Assembly: GCA_013076295.1 (NCBI GenBank)
Contig: RQOL01000618.1
Coordinates: forward strand, 4,650,001 to 4,714,000
Direction: 5' to 3'
Length of the DNA stretch: 64,000 bases
From: Sanderia malayensis
Lineage: Eukaryota; Cnidaria; Scyphozoa; Semaeostomeae; Pelagiidae
Below the pieces are notes generated by a model. The model saw only the letters and a program-made list of their open reading frames with translations, did no database searches and was not told the origin of the DNA. How positions within the stretch are numbered: position 1 is the stretch's first letter; each line of letters begins with the position of its first letter. Both the position numbers and the translations under genes were made by a program. Positions 11,786 to 24,019 of this stretch are shown here, piece after piece.

Positions 11786-13266
11786 AGTGCCCCTACGGCT
11801 TTTTTTTATTGGCTAAAAGTATAGAATCGAATGCGCTGATTCTGATACCGTTTATATGTTTTTGATCTGATGAGTAGTTGTTGAGTTACGAGAGATTGCG
11901 TTCACACTTTCGTGTTTCATTTTTAGGACTGGGTCGAATCCACTATGACATCATAGGGGACTCAGTGTGTTCAGTGGCGGCGGGCGTAGGCCTACATTCA
12001 GTATAATAGATATGTTGTTTGCGCTTTGTCTTGTCTCGTGATGTGTATTCGTGGGTATTTGTGCAATTTTGGTGATCAGAATTGAATAGAAAGTTTCCAT
12101 AACTTAAATGTTGTTAGTCGGATAGTAGTTCATGACAGTAGGGATTGCAGTGCTGAGGAATGCGAAGATGGCGAGGGGATAGGATTGATCGTATCGTAGA
12201 GTAAAGCAGACCGATGATAGTGATACCGATGAAGGAGAACCTGATGCATTTGATCCTATTTGGCTGAGAACTCTTTCGTTGAAAGCTATGAAAGAGATTA
12301 AAGCGAGAAAAAAATGTTGAAAGAGAACTTTCTGGGCAATTAACTGGATCTGAACTATCATCTTTCTTTTGTGTATCTGATGAAGTAAAAGTGTATCAAA
12401 ATTCTATACGTAATATGATTTAGGCCATGGTCATATCCATCCGTGTCGGTCAACCTTTGTGGTTGAAGAAACTTGAAAGGATTCGATTTCCATTAGATAC
12501 AGCAAGTGTAGAAAATGTGCAACACAATTCCTTATTACTACACATGAATTTCGTTACTGCACCGAAATTGATGGTTGCATGTTGGCATTTTCTAACTGCG
12601 AAGTTTAGAATTTCGTCCGTCGTTGCGAATTGATGAAATCTATCCACTTCCTTCTCGTTACAGCTTCAGGGCGATCGTCCTGATAAAGCTGAATCCTGTG
12701 AAGCTCTACAAATCTTGATTTATCCGGTGTATTTCAAAACACATCGATATGGCATATTTTCCCATTTTCACATATAAATCTAACAATTTTCAGGTCTTGT
12801 CAAATATCTGTGATCATGTTTGAAATCCCGTGCTGTTTTAACATAGCACGGCCTACGCCCGCCGCCACTGAGCATAATGAGCAGCCACTACATGGGAATT
12901 TTGTAATTCCTCCCCACAGCTGCAAACTCATCACACGCCTTTCAAATTTCAATGCCATAATGGGCCGACCTGTTTCTAATCATCAAAGTCAAAAAAACAA
13001 ATGTCGAGTCCATAGTATGAGAGAAAATCGACGTCAGATTTGTTGCTTCAGTACGGGGAGAAAAGGGGCTGCTACTATGATGTCATAGTGGACTCGACCC
13101 AGTCCTAAAAGTGAGACAAGGAAAATGGCGAAAATGACGAAACATCGACACTTCCACACGTTATAACTCGTGAACTACGCATCTGATTTAAAAATAATTT
13201 TCAGATCTGAAATCAGCGTACCGAGTTTTATTGAATTCACAAATAAAAAAAAGCCGCAGGGGCACT
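11786..13266. mobile_element. TTAA-specific non-autonomous element, copy 1
   Basis: 1481 bp with ends AGTGCCCCTACGGC/AGTGCCCCTGCGGC, flanked by TTAA (11782-11785 and 13267-13270). The inverted similarity reaches inward about 200 bp to the phrase AGGACTGGGTCGA and to GGCGGCGGGCGTAGGCC (11975 against about 12850). Nearly identical to 47543-49036. TTAA targeting fits piggyBac or Kolobok superfamilies. It has no transposase; short open frames in it are conserved between copies only because the copies are recent. Confidence 0.88.
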
Positions 13267-13523
13267 TTAACGATGAAAGGGTGAAATGTTCCTTGCAGTT
13301 TTGATATTATGGGACTTAAAAAAATTCGTATTAGTTTTGGAACAGCAACTTGTTTCAATGACGCTGGCATGATTGAAATATTAATGTTTCTTGTTCACAC
13401 TGAAAAATGTTTGAGTTATCGAGAGAAAATGACCGTAAGGGGATTGAATAATGGTTTGAGTTAGCGAATGTTGGAGTTATCGAGGGTTCGAGTTGTCGGG
13501 GGTATTTTCATATGAAACTAACG

Positions 13524-15173
13524 GGTGTCTCAAAAAACTTAAAACAAGTTTGAAAAAATCTCATGCGGACATACTTAGCGACACTGAGAGGGGCGTTGCT
13601 GGTCTGAATCTAAAAAGGTTAAATTAAATTTAGATATTTTTCTTGGAATTTTAAGTAACTCTGCCATTGAAACATTGATCAGCAAACGAAAAATTTGCAC
13701 TGACACTAACACCAGAGCTTCCATTACTGAAGAACTTGCAACCATCAAGTAAGTCCTGAAGCATGACAGTTTTGGACATCTCCATTAAGCCATCACGACA
13801 AATCTTGTTGTAAAAGAAAAGAAGTTACAAAGAGAGAAATGTTCAAGAAATTATCTCACAGCATACTTAAGACTTCAATCAAAGTTTTTTTCACAGTTGC
13901 ACATGACTTTTGTGACATTTTTTTTAACGTTAATAAAAGTCATAGAAAGTGCTGTGAGATAATGCCTTGAAAATTTCTTTGCTTTTATCATCTTTCAGGG
14001 ACTTTTTTAAGGATTTTCAAGTGGGGGGGCCAAAATTTGAAAGGGACCTATATTTTTAGAGAAACGGCCGGGTCAGGGGGAGCACATTAAAAAAAGTTTG
14101 GGGGTGTTGACATACTTGGGACCGACTTTTGCATGAACATTTCTTTGCATACATTCAAATAATTTTGGCTACCTGAGGCGGCACCATGGTTGCCGCCGAA
14201 GGGGGAAATTTTACAAATTTAGTGCCTCAGATATTGCTGAAAAATGTATTTTTTACAAACAAATTTTCTCCAAAGATTATTTTTCCAGTCGGTCCACATT
14301 TTTTCCAAGAGCTACAACACAAATCTACTATTAGTGGCCAATACCACGAGGCAGCCAGTTGAACTTCGTGAAATTCGTGTTTGAAATTCGTGAAGCTAGA
14401 CTCGTTTAAAAACAATTTTTAGGGCAGGATTGATTTTAATATTTATTTGGGACCAACTTTTTGGACCGACTCGGAAATCATTCGGAGTGTCTCCCCCCCA
14501 CACTCCCTAATGTGCGCCCCCTAGTATTTCTACATTCGGTTATAACGGAAAAAACGGATCACAGTTTTTCAACATTGAAGAAAGGACAGCAAAAAACTCG
14601 TTTGTGTATTATTGATATAATTAACAAGTCAAACTACACTTGTAAATGATATCAATAGGACTGGAAGCAAGCTAGATACTTTGTGGAAGATACCATTGAA
14701 AAACACAGTGGAGTTAGCTTTCACACACAACGAATCATTTGAATCATCATGATTGCAAATTGAAATTAAGTTGAAAATATTTAACTGGGGGGGCCACTTT
14801 TGTTGACTGGGTGGGCCACCACGAGGGCTGGGGGGGCCAAGGCCCCCCCAGTCTGTATGTTAAAAAAGGCCCTGTCATCTTTTAAAACGCTATTCGTGAA
14901 GATGGTTTACTGGGAATGCCGATAATTATCATGCTTCAGGACTTACTTGACTGTCGCATATTCGTCCACAATGGCAGCTCTGGTATCAGTGTGAGTGTAA
15001 ATTTTGCGTTTACTGATCAATATCTCGATGATAAAGTTACCTAAAGTTCCAAGTAAAATACCTAGTTTTAATTTAACCTTTCTAAAATTAGATTAGCAAT
15101 GTTTTTATTCAGTGTCACTAAGTATGTCCGCATGAGACTTTTTAAAACTTGTTTTAAGTTTTTTAGAGACACC
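13524..15173. mobile_element. Long-TIR non-autonomous element
   Basis: Inverted arms of about 300 bp (13524-13825 and 14883-15173), starting GGTGTCTC and containing CTCATGCGGACATACTTAG. I find no convincing target duplication, so the superfamily is open. The space between the arms is filled mainly by a hAT element with its own exact duplication. The arms differ by several percent. Confidence 0.7.
13996..14874. mobile_element. hAT non-autonomous element, 879 bp
   Basis: Ends CAGGGACTTTTTTAA and CAGGGCCTTTTTTAA (inverted), with the exact 8-bp duplication TCATCTTT at 13988-13995 and 14875-14882. CAGGG ends and 8-bp duplications define hAT. Subterminal regions are G-rich (GGGGGGGCC). No transposase. 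Confidence 0.88.
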
Positions 15174-15383
15174 AGGTAGTGCTCATGGTTCAAGGGGACT
15201 ATAAAATCAGTGGGACTTAGCGAAAGTTGGAGTTATCGCGGGCTCCAGTTATCGGGACTTTACTGTATTTTATGGATTTCTTTCAGGGCAATCAATTGAA
15301 GATGCGCATTAAAAAGATCCGTGAAGGGTATGTCGTGTTCTTTTATTGAGATCTGAAGAAACTAAATTATACAATGTGCCTGA

Positions 15384-15670
15384 TCATGCGGTGTGGAAAT
15401 ATGTATTATAGTTTAATCCCATGGCTGCTAATCCTATAAATTGACCAATTTGGAAACCCTTCGTTGTTTTCTCAGGGAGTTCATAGGCTGAAAGTGGAAT
15501 ATCGCGTGGCCTGTGATTAATTTCATCAATGTTTATCATGATGTCCTTATGGAAAGAAATCGGCGGACTTCCATTATCTGTAGTGTGCACTCGAATATCG
15601 ACGTTTCGCTGATTCTCGTAATTGATGCTACATATATCACCTCCAACGCAAGACAGTTTCTGTTGTCAAC
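15384..15670 (-). pseudogene. Cadherin-repeat fragment
   Basis: The minus strand encodes a single cadherin-type repeat: an INYENQ segment, then VHTTDNGSPPISF, then INIDEINHRPRDIPLS and LPEKTTKGFQIGQF. These match the DXD/TDNG-PP and D-X-N-D-X-P-like landmarks of extracellular cadherin repeats (calcium-binding adhesion). A possible acceptor (CAACAG) lies just upstream on the minus strand near 15671, but no donor follows and the frame runs into a stop at 15384. It may be a lone exon of a large surface protein or a stranded fragment. No neighbouring repeat was found, so I treat it as a fragment. Confidence 0.5.
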
Positions 15671-17134
15671 AACCACTTCAACGTTGTTGTTGTTCAGTAC
15701 TGAAAAATTTATGCTGAAGATTCTATTGCTAAGTCCGGAATTTTGGTTTTTATTTAAGCTAATTGTGTCTCACTCCACTAAAATACTAGCAAATATTAGT
15801 GCATGGTTCAATTTAGCGCAATTTAGCGCAATTTAGTTTTGGCATTTCTAATAGGACAAAAACACGATTTTTGGAGTGCGTAGCGAGGACAAATTTTTGA
15901 AAAGTTGAATTTTAATATTGGAGAAAAACACGAATTTTTGATTCATTTAAACGTTCAACATATCCAATATCAACTCAACAACTTTGTTCATACAAAGAGC
16001 GAGATTAGGAACTATCTCTTGAAAATGAAAAATCATTTTTCTGTCTTTGCGCTACTCATTTTCACACAAATCAAAGTGTTAATTGAAAATTTCCTCAATT
16101 TTTACAATTTTGTGATCGCGAAAAGAAAAACTTGGATTGTAAATCGCGATTGGCGATCCGTTAATTCGAACTCTGTAGAATCTGTTTACACTTGAAAAGA
16201 TGAGCTTTTAAAAAGCTAAACGTATAACTTTAAGCTCTGGAAGTTTCTGAAACTTCAATTTGATATGCTTATTCCACAAGAATCCAAAAATTTTTAAGTT
16301 ACGACTTTCAATTAAAAGCCTTAACTTACTTTTCTCGGAATACATCTTCATCACTTTTTTACATTCAAAACGGAGTATGATAGCGTCAAGAACAAGCATA
16401 AAGTTCAAATTACCTGCTCATTTGTGATTCTCAAATCGTAACTTTCGAGATGAATCAGATGAGACACTGCATACATGTGTTTGCCATTTAACTCTCAATC
16501 CACTATTACCAGGATCATTTACAGTAAATTCCCAATAGCTATTCCTTGAGGAGAGTTCTCTGCAACGATATTCTTGCTTTGCATAAAATCAGTTGGTGAT
16601 TCCAAAACATCTTGAACTCTCATCTCTAGAGTTTAAACGACATTCATTGGAGGCTTTGTGAACTGTTGCTTTTCATAGTAAAATTGAACCACGGCCAAAC
16701 TTTACATGTCAATGTTTCCAGTATTTCCAATTCTTTTGAAATCGTAAAATCTAGTTTCACAAATTATTGATCCCGATTCCTCCCGATGTCTTGCAATTGA
16801 TTTTTCACTTTTTCAGTCGTGAAATGCTGTGCAGACTCCATTGGACCCACTTCATGGTAATTAGAAAGTTCGCTTTCACAATTTTTGCATTTACTTGCCA
16901 TTTTATTTTTTTTAATAAGCACAAATTTTGAACATTCTCAGACACAGAACACTTCATCGGACAGAATCCATAGCGGACTTGAGCAATTCCTGTTTTGCAA
17001 TGATCACATTTGACGTCATAGCTGTCCAAAACACTTTAAAGTTAGAGATCTCAGAAGTTCTCGCTTTGTTCAAAACAGTCGTCCATAACTGAAAAAGAAT
17101 TGGCATTGCGGTCAGAAATGGCCATGAAATGTTT
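15671..17134. other. AT-rich stretch, no recognised gene
   Basis: No repeat boundary or known domain found. The minus strand at 16800-17000 has a Cys-rich open piece (VKCDHCKTGI...GFCPMKC) that could be a zinc-binding fragment, but it resembles no family I can name. The phrase AATTTAGCGC is tandemly repeated at 15811-15832. Confidence 0.3.
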
Positions 17135-17142
17135 TCTGTTGG

Positions 17143-17445
17143 CAGTGGCGCCGGCAGAGGTTTCTGTTTGGTGGGGCAAGCAAGCATGAGGCGCGAAGCC
17201 CGATAAAATTTTTTGGGCCACGCCCTTTTTTGTTCGAAACGCACTTCTATGCATTGGCAGCAATCCATTTTATATGAAACGTCCTATTATTTACAGAAAA
17301 ACAACCTTCAAATTTGAAGCCAAGCCACCTTACCCCCCGCCCCCGAAAAAACTCCTTGGATTTAAACCAATTAGAAAATCGACTTTTGTGAACATTGAGG
17401 GGGGGGGGGCGAGCGCCCCCCTCGCCCACCTTGCCGGCAGCACTG
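17143..17445. mobile_element. hAT MITE, 303 bp
   Basis: Ends CAGTGGCGCCGGCA and, inverted, CAGTGCTGCCGGCA. Flanked by 8-bp near-duplicates TCTGTTGG (17135-17142) and TCTATTGG (17446-17453). The size and CAGTG ends suit a hAT MITE. Confidence 0.68.
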
Positions 17446-18727
17446 TCTATTGGGCGTTCTTAACCAAAAATGTAAAACCCCAGCAACGTATTCAGCAAAC
17501 TCTGAAAGGAATTTATGATACAATAATTGGCTTTGCTGAATCTTAAGAAACCCAAGAAAACGTTTTAAAACACAATTTCTCACCAAAAAGAAACCTGTGA
17601 ACGTGGGCACAAGGGCACATAAGAAAAGAAAACACGTAGGCACGTAAAAAAGGCACGCCAGCATGTTCTTGATGAAATCAAAAGGGCAAGTAAAAGAAGG
17701 CACTGGACACGAGGGCACGTGAGGCACGTTGAGCACGTAATTTAGCAAACTCGTATTTTTCATATTATTGGACCAACTAGAAATACAGGCCCGTCGGAAC
17801 TATTTTGATATTAGAGTGTGGGGGTTGCGAGGAAGCGACGAAAATTAGGGGCCCGGGGGCTTGCCCCTGGGGAATTTTTTTAGGCAACTCCCTTTACATC
17901 GCTAAAGAAGGCCCCTGTTGTACAACTTGCACTATTTAATCAAAAAAAGGTATGGTATTATTATGGTATGATGTCTTTTTGACGACAATCTGTACAAAAT
18001 TTAGAAATGGAGCTTTAGAATTTGCTGAAATCAATGTATTTTCAAGTTAAGGAAAATTAGGAAACAAATGATTATTCAATCTTTTCATTTATCTTAATTT
18101 ATTAAAAATTAAGGAACAAATACTTACTAATTATTGGGGGCGGGTGAAACCCCACGGCCCCCCTGGTTCTAGCCTGCGCGCAGCCTCTTCTGTGTGAGAG
18201 TTTTTCCTACCATGCGTTGAGTTGAATTAATAATTCATGTTTGTCTCCCAGTAGAGTCTGCGCATCAGCGGCGAAAAACTTGTGTCGGGTTCTCCAGATT
18301 CGTGGAACAGTGTTTGATTGGCTACACGCAACTCTTATTGTTTTTCCTTCGGTTGCGTGGAAGCATCCCTCAAACAGCCAAACAAAAATGGCGACTAGTT
18401 TGAGTATGAAGTAAACTAGTTTGTTCAACAGCGTAACAAATATGGACAATAAGGTATTTAATCAGAACATTAAATAATATACATATCATATTGATTTCTT
18501 AACAAAACATTCTTTCTTTAATTCAGTTTAATATGATCATTTACATATTCATGATAAACCAATTATTGTTGTTTATTGGTATGAGTGGATTTTCTTCGTG
18601 AAAGAGTTGCTCTTTGTTGAGAGCCATGTGCTGATTTCCTAAAGAGTTGTGTTTCTCAACACAGAAGGGTTCTTAATCTCGTACACTTTGTAGCAAATCC
18701 TTTAGTTTAGTTAAGAACTCTTAGGTT

Positions 18728-18831
18728 CCTAATAAACAGGGGGTCTTAATAAATGGGGGAGGTTGGAGATATTTCTAAAACCTAATAGATGGGGGGTCTT
18801 AATAAACAGGGTGGTCAGAAATATTTCTAAA
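18728..18831 (+). repeat. 53-bp direct repeat, two copies
   Basis: Copies start at 18728 and 18781, each beginning CCTAATA and ending ATTTCTAAAA, with GGGGTCTTAATAAA inside. About 85% identical. Confidence 0.7.
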
Positions 18832-19197
18832 ATCTAACGACAAAATGCAAACAACCCTTTGTGGACTTTATACCCTGTTTCTGAATTTTTAGGTTGATTT
18901 TAGTTCCAAAAGTTCCTTAAAAGTTTCTTAAATACTTAAGTATGGAACAGCTACCTTTTTATAGAAAATGGGTGTTTCAATTTCAAGCATCAAGTATTTC
19001 GCTTTTGGTGAGTATTGCATATCCAGTTACAAATGGCACAACATAGAGACTTTTCTCCACTTGATTCTGCCATAAAATGATGCGAATAGCGAAACGGTAT
19101 ATCTTTGTCGACTAATGGCTAGGCCGTTTTCTATTGCAAATCGCACGCAGCACGCTTCATCATAGCCATATAAAATCGCTGACATCAGCTCAGAACC

Positions 19198-20242
19198 AAC
19201 CTCGAACCCAGGGCTATTCCAGCTTCGCTGACATGGCCCTGGTACCTACCTTGCAATAATGGACTGTGATTGGCTAACCAATTAACAATAGAAATTGCAT
19301 AAGTTAGTGACCCGGGGAATTTCAAGAATTAATTTTCAAGAAAGGCAAGGAAAACAAGGGAAAATGTGCCGACAATGTGAGAGAAAACGTGACCCTGCAT
19401 TGTTATTATTTACTATGCTTCACGAGTAAAACCCTAACAAGAATTTTAAAAACCTTTCGATGATGACAGGAGAAAATTATAAACAGGTGATAGCTTCAAT
19501 CTTTTTTTCAATCCGAGATGTTTTCAAATTTACTTCGGCCTGTCTGCAGCGCCTAGGCCCAGCAAAAACGTATGATTTTTGGACTGACTTGTTGTTAATT
19601 TTGAGGCTTAAAGTTTTGAAAATGATTATTAACAATAAGTTTAAAGCTATATATAAATTTTACGTTTAATTCAGGCGTTATTTTGCTTTTTACACGTCTG
19701 AAAACAAATAGTTCGGGGGCATAGGAGAAGGCCAATTTTGCTCAGCATAAATAATTGTTGTACTCCTCCAAAATGAAAGTTTGCTTTGTCAATTTATGAA
19801 ATTAAGTTTCAAACACTTTTGATAAATATTCTCTCTGATCTTGGAATTTTATTTTTAATTATGTGAATTTCCATGCATCTAGTACTCAAAAATTACGATT
19901 GAATTCGAATAAAGCCGATATAATCACTTTCAATTTCCGCGTGTTTTGATGGTTTTTAAAAAAGACACACAGTAACATGCCCGGGGGAATTCAGGAATTA
20001 AGAAAAGACCCTCTGACAAACATTGACCTCAAATAATTCCAAGATTGTCACAGAGAAAACTAAATTGTAGACGAAACAAAATTGCGTGGAGGCACGAGCG
20101 ACGCTAATTATGCTATATTTACCCTGATATTTTAACTTCATGTGTGTTTTTGCATAATTACATGGAATAAATTAACAACAAAACTGGAGGTAGGTACCAG
20201 GGCCATGTCAGCGAAGCTGGAAGGGCCCTGGGTTCGAGGTTG
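19198..20242. repeat. 55-bp inverted-repeat pair
   Basis: 19198-19252 and 20189-20242 are inverted copies (CCTCGAACCCAGGGC, then CTTCGCTGACATGGCCCTGG). They may be the ends of a further small element nested in the Mutator-like element, but no flanking duplication is visible. Confidence 0.6.
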
Positions 20243-20250
20243 ACGTATAC

Positions 20251-20277
20251 CAGATATGAACACAACGTTCATATCTG
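20251..20277. repeat. Short perfect hairpin
   Basis: CAGATATGAAC and its complement GTTCATATCTG are separated by 5 bases. Lies near the right end of the Mutator-like element; role unknown. Confidence 0.6.
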
Positions 20278-20370
20278 ATTGCAGAGTGCATATGGTCATT
20301 ATGTTCATATTTGTGATGTGATCAGGCTGACACAGTAGAGGCTGCGCGCAGGCTACCCTGGTTCAGGCGG

Positions 20371-21078
20371 CACCGAAATACAATCGCCCTGGAATCACGT
20401 GAAAACATAGCAGCCAAGAGGCCTTATGTAAAATATAAAACAAGATTTTCACTAATAGAACTTGACAAACATTATCGCTTAATATCATAACACAAGGCAA
20501 TATGGTTTGCATGTTAGAAGGGGAAGGACAGCTTGCATCGCTGAAACCGTTAATCAAAGTGGATATAACTTTGAGCAGACAGAATTCAAAGCAAGCAACA
20601 ATTTATCATCGCTGCAAAATGACAAGGTTTGCATTCAGAAATATTTACTTCACCTTGAGATCTCATAATTTGATTTAAAATTTTGAAAAGACTGCGGGGC
20701 TGAGTATCATAAGCATACCCGAGCAGAAAGAACTGCTTTGCATAGTCTATGCCATCTTTTTTGGGCAAAATATCCTCACAGTGTCTTTGAGATTGTCTGA
20801 ATTTATAGAGATTCAGCACGCTCAATCCAAAAATGTTTTAAGTCAATATAGACAACTGTTTTTGGGCCATGAACACCATATAGTTGCTTTGCCGGACTGC
20901 CAAAAAGTGACAGTAATTTGCTTTTAAAATGTTTAATTACTTTGAAAATTTAATTTCACGAACAAGTTTGTCCCATTTAGCTAGACAATTAAGATAAAAG
21001 CTGGATTTAAAACGTTCGCTTCCTGAATTTATTTTGCCGATGGAAGATAGTCTCCTCTGAGGCCGATTCATGTCGTGA
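20371..21078. other. Non-coding stretch, no recognised gene
   Basis: I see no domain, splice pattern or repeat boundary here. Confidence 0.35.
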
Positions 21079-21080
21079 TA

Positions 21081-21474
21081 CCGTAAGTCCCCGAATTAGC
21101 GCTCCTGGGGGCATGTTTATTGTTGACGATTTTTTGGTTAGGGCTAATTCGAGAGGGGGGCTTGCTAAATTATTTGGATAATTGATAAACAGTCATTAAC
21201 ACATTTTCATGAAAATTTTCATAAACTTCACTTCACTTAAGCAGCAACGTGTTAAATTAAAAAATTAGTCGTTAATGTCCATTTCATCGATAACAAGTAC
21301 AATATTCCCCGCAGCGAGCTTCTTGTTAACATTTTCATACACTAAAGTCATGCATTTTTCTTAATTGCGATATGACTCGATTAAGAGCTCATGGGGGCTT
21401 ATTAAAAGATTTAAAGTAGGGGTTATTCGAGGGTGGAGGTTTGTTTAAAATTCGAGTGGGGGATTAATATACGG
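21081..21474. mobile_element. Pogo-like MITE, 394 bp
   Basis: Starts CCGTAAGTCCCCGAATTAGC after TA and ends TATACGG before TA. Internal G-rich pieces and the phrase TTATTCGAGGG match the family seen intact at 39793-40063. The ends are diverged. Confidence 0.55.
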
Positions 21475-21476
21475 TA

Positions 21477-22090
21477 TAAGGTATCATTGTTAAACTGAGT
21501 CTGCACTTCCATTAAAAACTCAGCCCGCGCTGAAATTCCACCCCCTTTGAGCTAGGAGGACAGGAAATTCCAGCCCCACCAAACCTGCAATTTCAATTCT
21601 TTTCCAGCAGGGTTACGAATTTATTGTGCAAACGTGCACTTTACAGTTTCAAAGAATCAGTCTCTCGAGATGCGAAATTCGTCTTCAAATTGCATTTTCA
21701 TTGCTTTAGTAGCATTCTCACCCAGCACATTCTGCTATTAATGGTCTGTCCTGCTTCTGTGACACCAAACTTAAGCCTAATTTTGAAGGTAGCTGACGAA
21801 TAAGAACAACTACAGTTTCCTTTTCCCTTTTTCATTTTTAGTTGGTGGTTACTTTGCCGTGATGACAGATAAGATGCTAATGCAATTTTATTTTCAACAA
21901 AAGGTATCTATTAGGTCATATTGAGCCCGTACAGCTAAAAATTCAAAAGTGAAGCAATTTTAAAGTTATAACTCTAGTTTCTAAATTTCAACACGGGTTG
22001 GATTCCTTCATGCACGCACTCCATTTTCAGACCGGTGAGCTGGAGACTGAAATCTCTCATTTTGTAGAGCAGAACGAGATGCCTTTCCAC
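21477..22090. other. Non-coding stretch, no recognised gene
   Basis: Flanking DNA of the TTAA element that begins at 22095. No exon or repeat recognised. Confidence 0.35.
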
Positions 22091-23712
22091 TTAAAGGAGA
22101 ACTGACACCTAAAAACAACTTGAGCTTATATAACGTACTTTTTGGCGCAAAATCGATACCCGGCGTCCGTTTTGCAATATTAGATATAGTTTAAGAGATA
22201 TAAGCATTTTAAAATAAGAGACGAGTTTTCTCCCGAAAACGACACGGGAGCAACCGAGAATTCACGAACACTTGTGACGTAATTAAGGCCAGTTTCATTT
22301 TGGTCAAGTGCCCGCTGCATACAAATATCGCTCAAGTTCTCACTCGAAATCCTGTTTTACTGTCGTTTGTGAGCATTTTTTGTCATCTCGTGTGTAAGAA
22401 TTGGTCATGTTGTCAATGAATTTGGAATCAGAAGGTGAGTTTCAGTACTCTGATAAATCAAAAAAATGCCGATATTGATCTGTTTATGCTTGGGCCTTGC
22501 CAGTTTCTGTAGAAGCACAAGGTTCTTCCGCTTCGATCAGTGGAAGTAAAGAGGAAGGCACAAATATTGCCAGGAAAGAGATACAGAGTGATGAGATATA
22601 TCCAATTCACAATCTACGTTAAATTTAATTATTTTGGAGCATTCCTTTTTCTCTGTCTGGTGATGAAATAGCTCGAAAAGTGTTTTACATTCATAACGGA
22701 GATATTGACCTGTGATATACCTATGCATATAGGCCTACACTGTATTCTGAATGTGTGAACACTGAAGTTTTCAAAATTCGTAAAGCCCTGCCTGATCAGT
22801 CAAACCTTTAAAATGTTCAAAGAAGAGGAATCTTGTATTACGCTCTAAAATGTTAGCAATTCCAGTGCTGAAAAGCAAAATGCTAAGCAATTTTCAAAAT
22901 TTTGAACAAAAAACAAAACGCTGGTTGAATCAAATTTGCTCAAACTTGGAGCAATCAATAGGCACAATTAACTACTTGCCTGCCCTATTCCAAAGGTTAC
23001 ATGCCAAGTTTTCCCACTTTAGATGAATTTGTGGTAATTTTGTAATCGCTAAGCAATTTTGAGCACTCAAATCTGTTAGGTGTTGAGCAATTCTCAGGTC
23101 TCGGCTTTGCACGAAACTTCTTATAAAATAAACTGAGTGTATTGTGGTAGAAACTGGCAATCCCTCAATATAAATGACCAAATGGTAATTTTCTGCATCA
23201 GAGAGCTCAAACTCGCATTTTATTCCAAATCTCTCGACGAAAAGAAAGTGAACACTGAGATCATTGAAAATGGTCAGCAAAAGTCAATTAGAGCATAGTT
23301 ATATATAGTTAAAGTGGTTACAAGACCTGATTTTTTCCCTTTCATTTGGAATCTCATCAGTATTTGAATTATTTTAAAACACAACGGCTCAGAATGAAAT
23401 GATCCTTGCAATCCTAAGTGTTTAGTTGGCCTACATTTCGGAAGTCAGTCGCTTCACTTATCACACTCTTTATGTGTTGCCACATTTTTAGGGGAAAGAA
23501 AATCGATTTTCCACTTCTAGTACAGCAGAACAGTTAAAGCAGAAAGTTTGACTATTATTCAAACTTCATTTTCATAAATGGAACGATAAGGAAAGCAAAA
23601 AGAACATAAACACTTCGTGAATTTTACAGTCACTTCTCTTTGCGAATCGCTTTCCTTCAATCTTCAAACTGGCCTTATTTACGTCACACCGAGAATTTTC
23701 CGTCCAAAATAG

Positions 23713-23997
23713 TGTAATATTATGCTTGCGTAAGTATAAATTGTATCATGTCTGTGTTAAAATATTAGAAGTAGAATCATGTTCGTGTTAGTTATATTGT
23801 TTTCCTGTGATGTACTTGTGACCGTGTCGTTTGTCTATATTATATCCGTTGTTGCTGTCACTATTGATTGATGTGTCGTATTATGATTGTTTTAGCTTAG
23901 GTGAATTTATAACAGTATTTCAGTTGAATGATTGATCTCGAGCAAGCAACATCTTGTGTTCTCTTGACTATACCTGCTTTACCCTTTAAACGCTACA
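23713..23997 (+). repeat. 5' LTR of Gypsy-2
   Basis: 285 bp, TG...CA. Differences from the 3' LTR are one base in GAATTTATAACAGT and one in TTTAAACGC. It carries the promoter of the element. Confidence 0.93.
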
Positions 23998-24000
23998 AAT

Positions 24001-24015
24001 TGGTGACAGGAGCAC
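24001..24015 (+). promoter_or_regulatory. Primer-binding site of Gypsy-2
   Basis: TGGTGACAGGAGCAC begins three bases after the LTR and starts TGG, as expected for pairing with a tRNA CCA end. This contrasts with the self-complementary site of Gypsy-1. Confidence 0.6.
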
Positions 24016-24019
24016 AGGT

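Larger units (their letters stand above)
11607..15265. mobile_element. Pogo/Tigger-like element with nested insertions
   Basis: Ends read CAGTAAACTCCCGATAACTC (11607) and, inverted, CAGTAAAGTCCCGATAACTG (ending 15265), each next to TA (11605-11606 and 15266-15267). TA duplication with CAGT ends fits pogo/Tigger-type Tc1/mariner elements. Degenerate repeats of the phrase GAGTTATCGAG occur near both ends and at 13405-13500. No transposase was found. Most of its length is later insertions: a TTAA element (11786-13266) and a long-TIR element (13524-15173) that itself holds a hAT element. Confidence 0.7.
18170..20355. mobile_element. Mutator-like non-autonomous element, 9-bp TSD
   Basis: Ends TAGCCTGCGCGCAGCCTCT are identical for 19 bp in inverted orientation. 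They are flanked by the exact 9-bp duplication CCCTGGTTC (18161-18169 and 20356-20364). A 9-bp duplication points to Mutator-like transposition. No transposase is visible. Internal features include a 53-bp direct repeat and a 55-bp inverted-repeat pair. Confidence 0.75.
17786..20370. mobile_element. Candidate degraded hAT element hosting a Mutator-like element
   Basis: The left end CAGGCCCGTCGGAAC and a right end near 20358-20368 (GTTCAGGCGGCA) are partial inverted matches, with GAAATA shared by both flanks (17780-17785 and just after 20369). The G/C-rich subterminal pieces (GGGGCTTGCCCC near 17853; ACGGCCCCCCTGG near 18155) resemble other hAT MITEs in the window. The ends are too eroded to be certain. 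Confidence 0.35.

Noticed and set aside
16805..17268. Cys-rich minus-strand open frames
   Set aside because: The frames are disrupted by the hAT MITE at 17143-17445 and resemble no known zinc-finger family closely enough.
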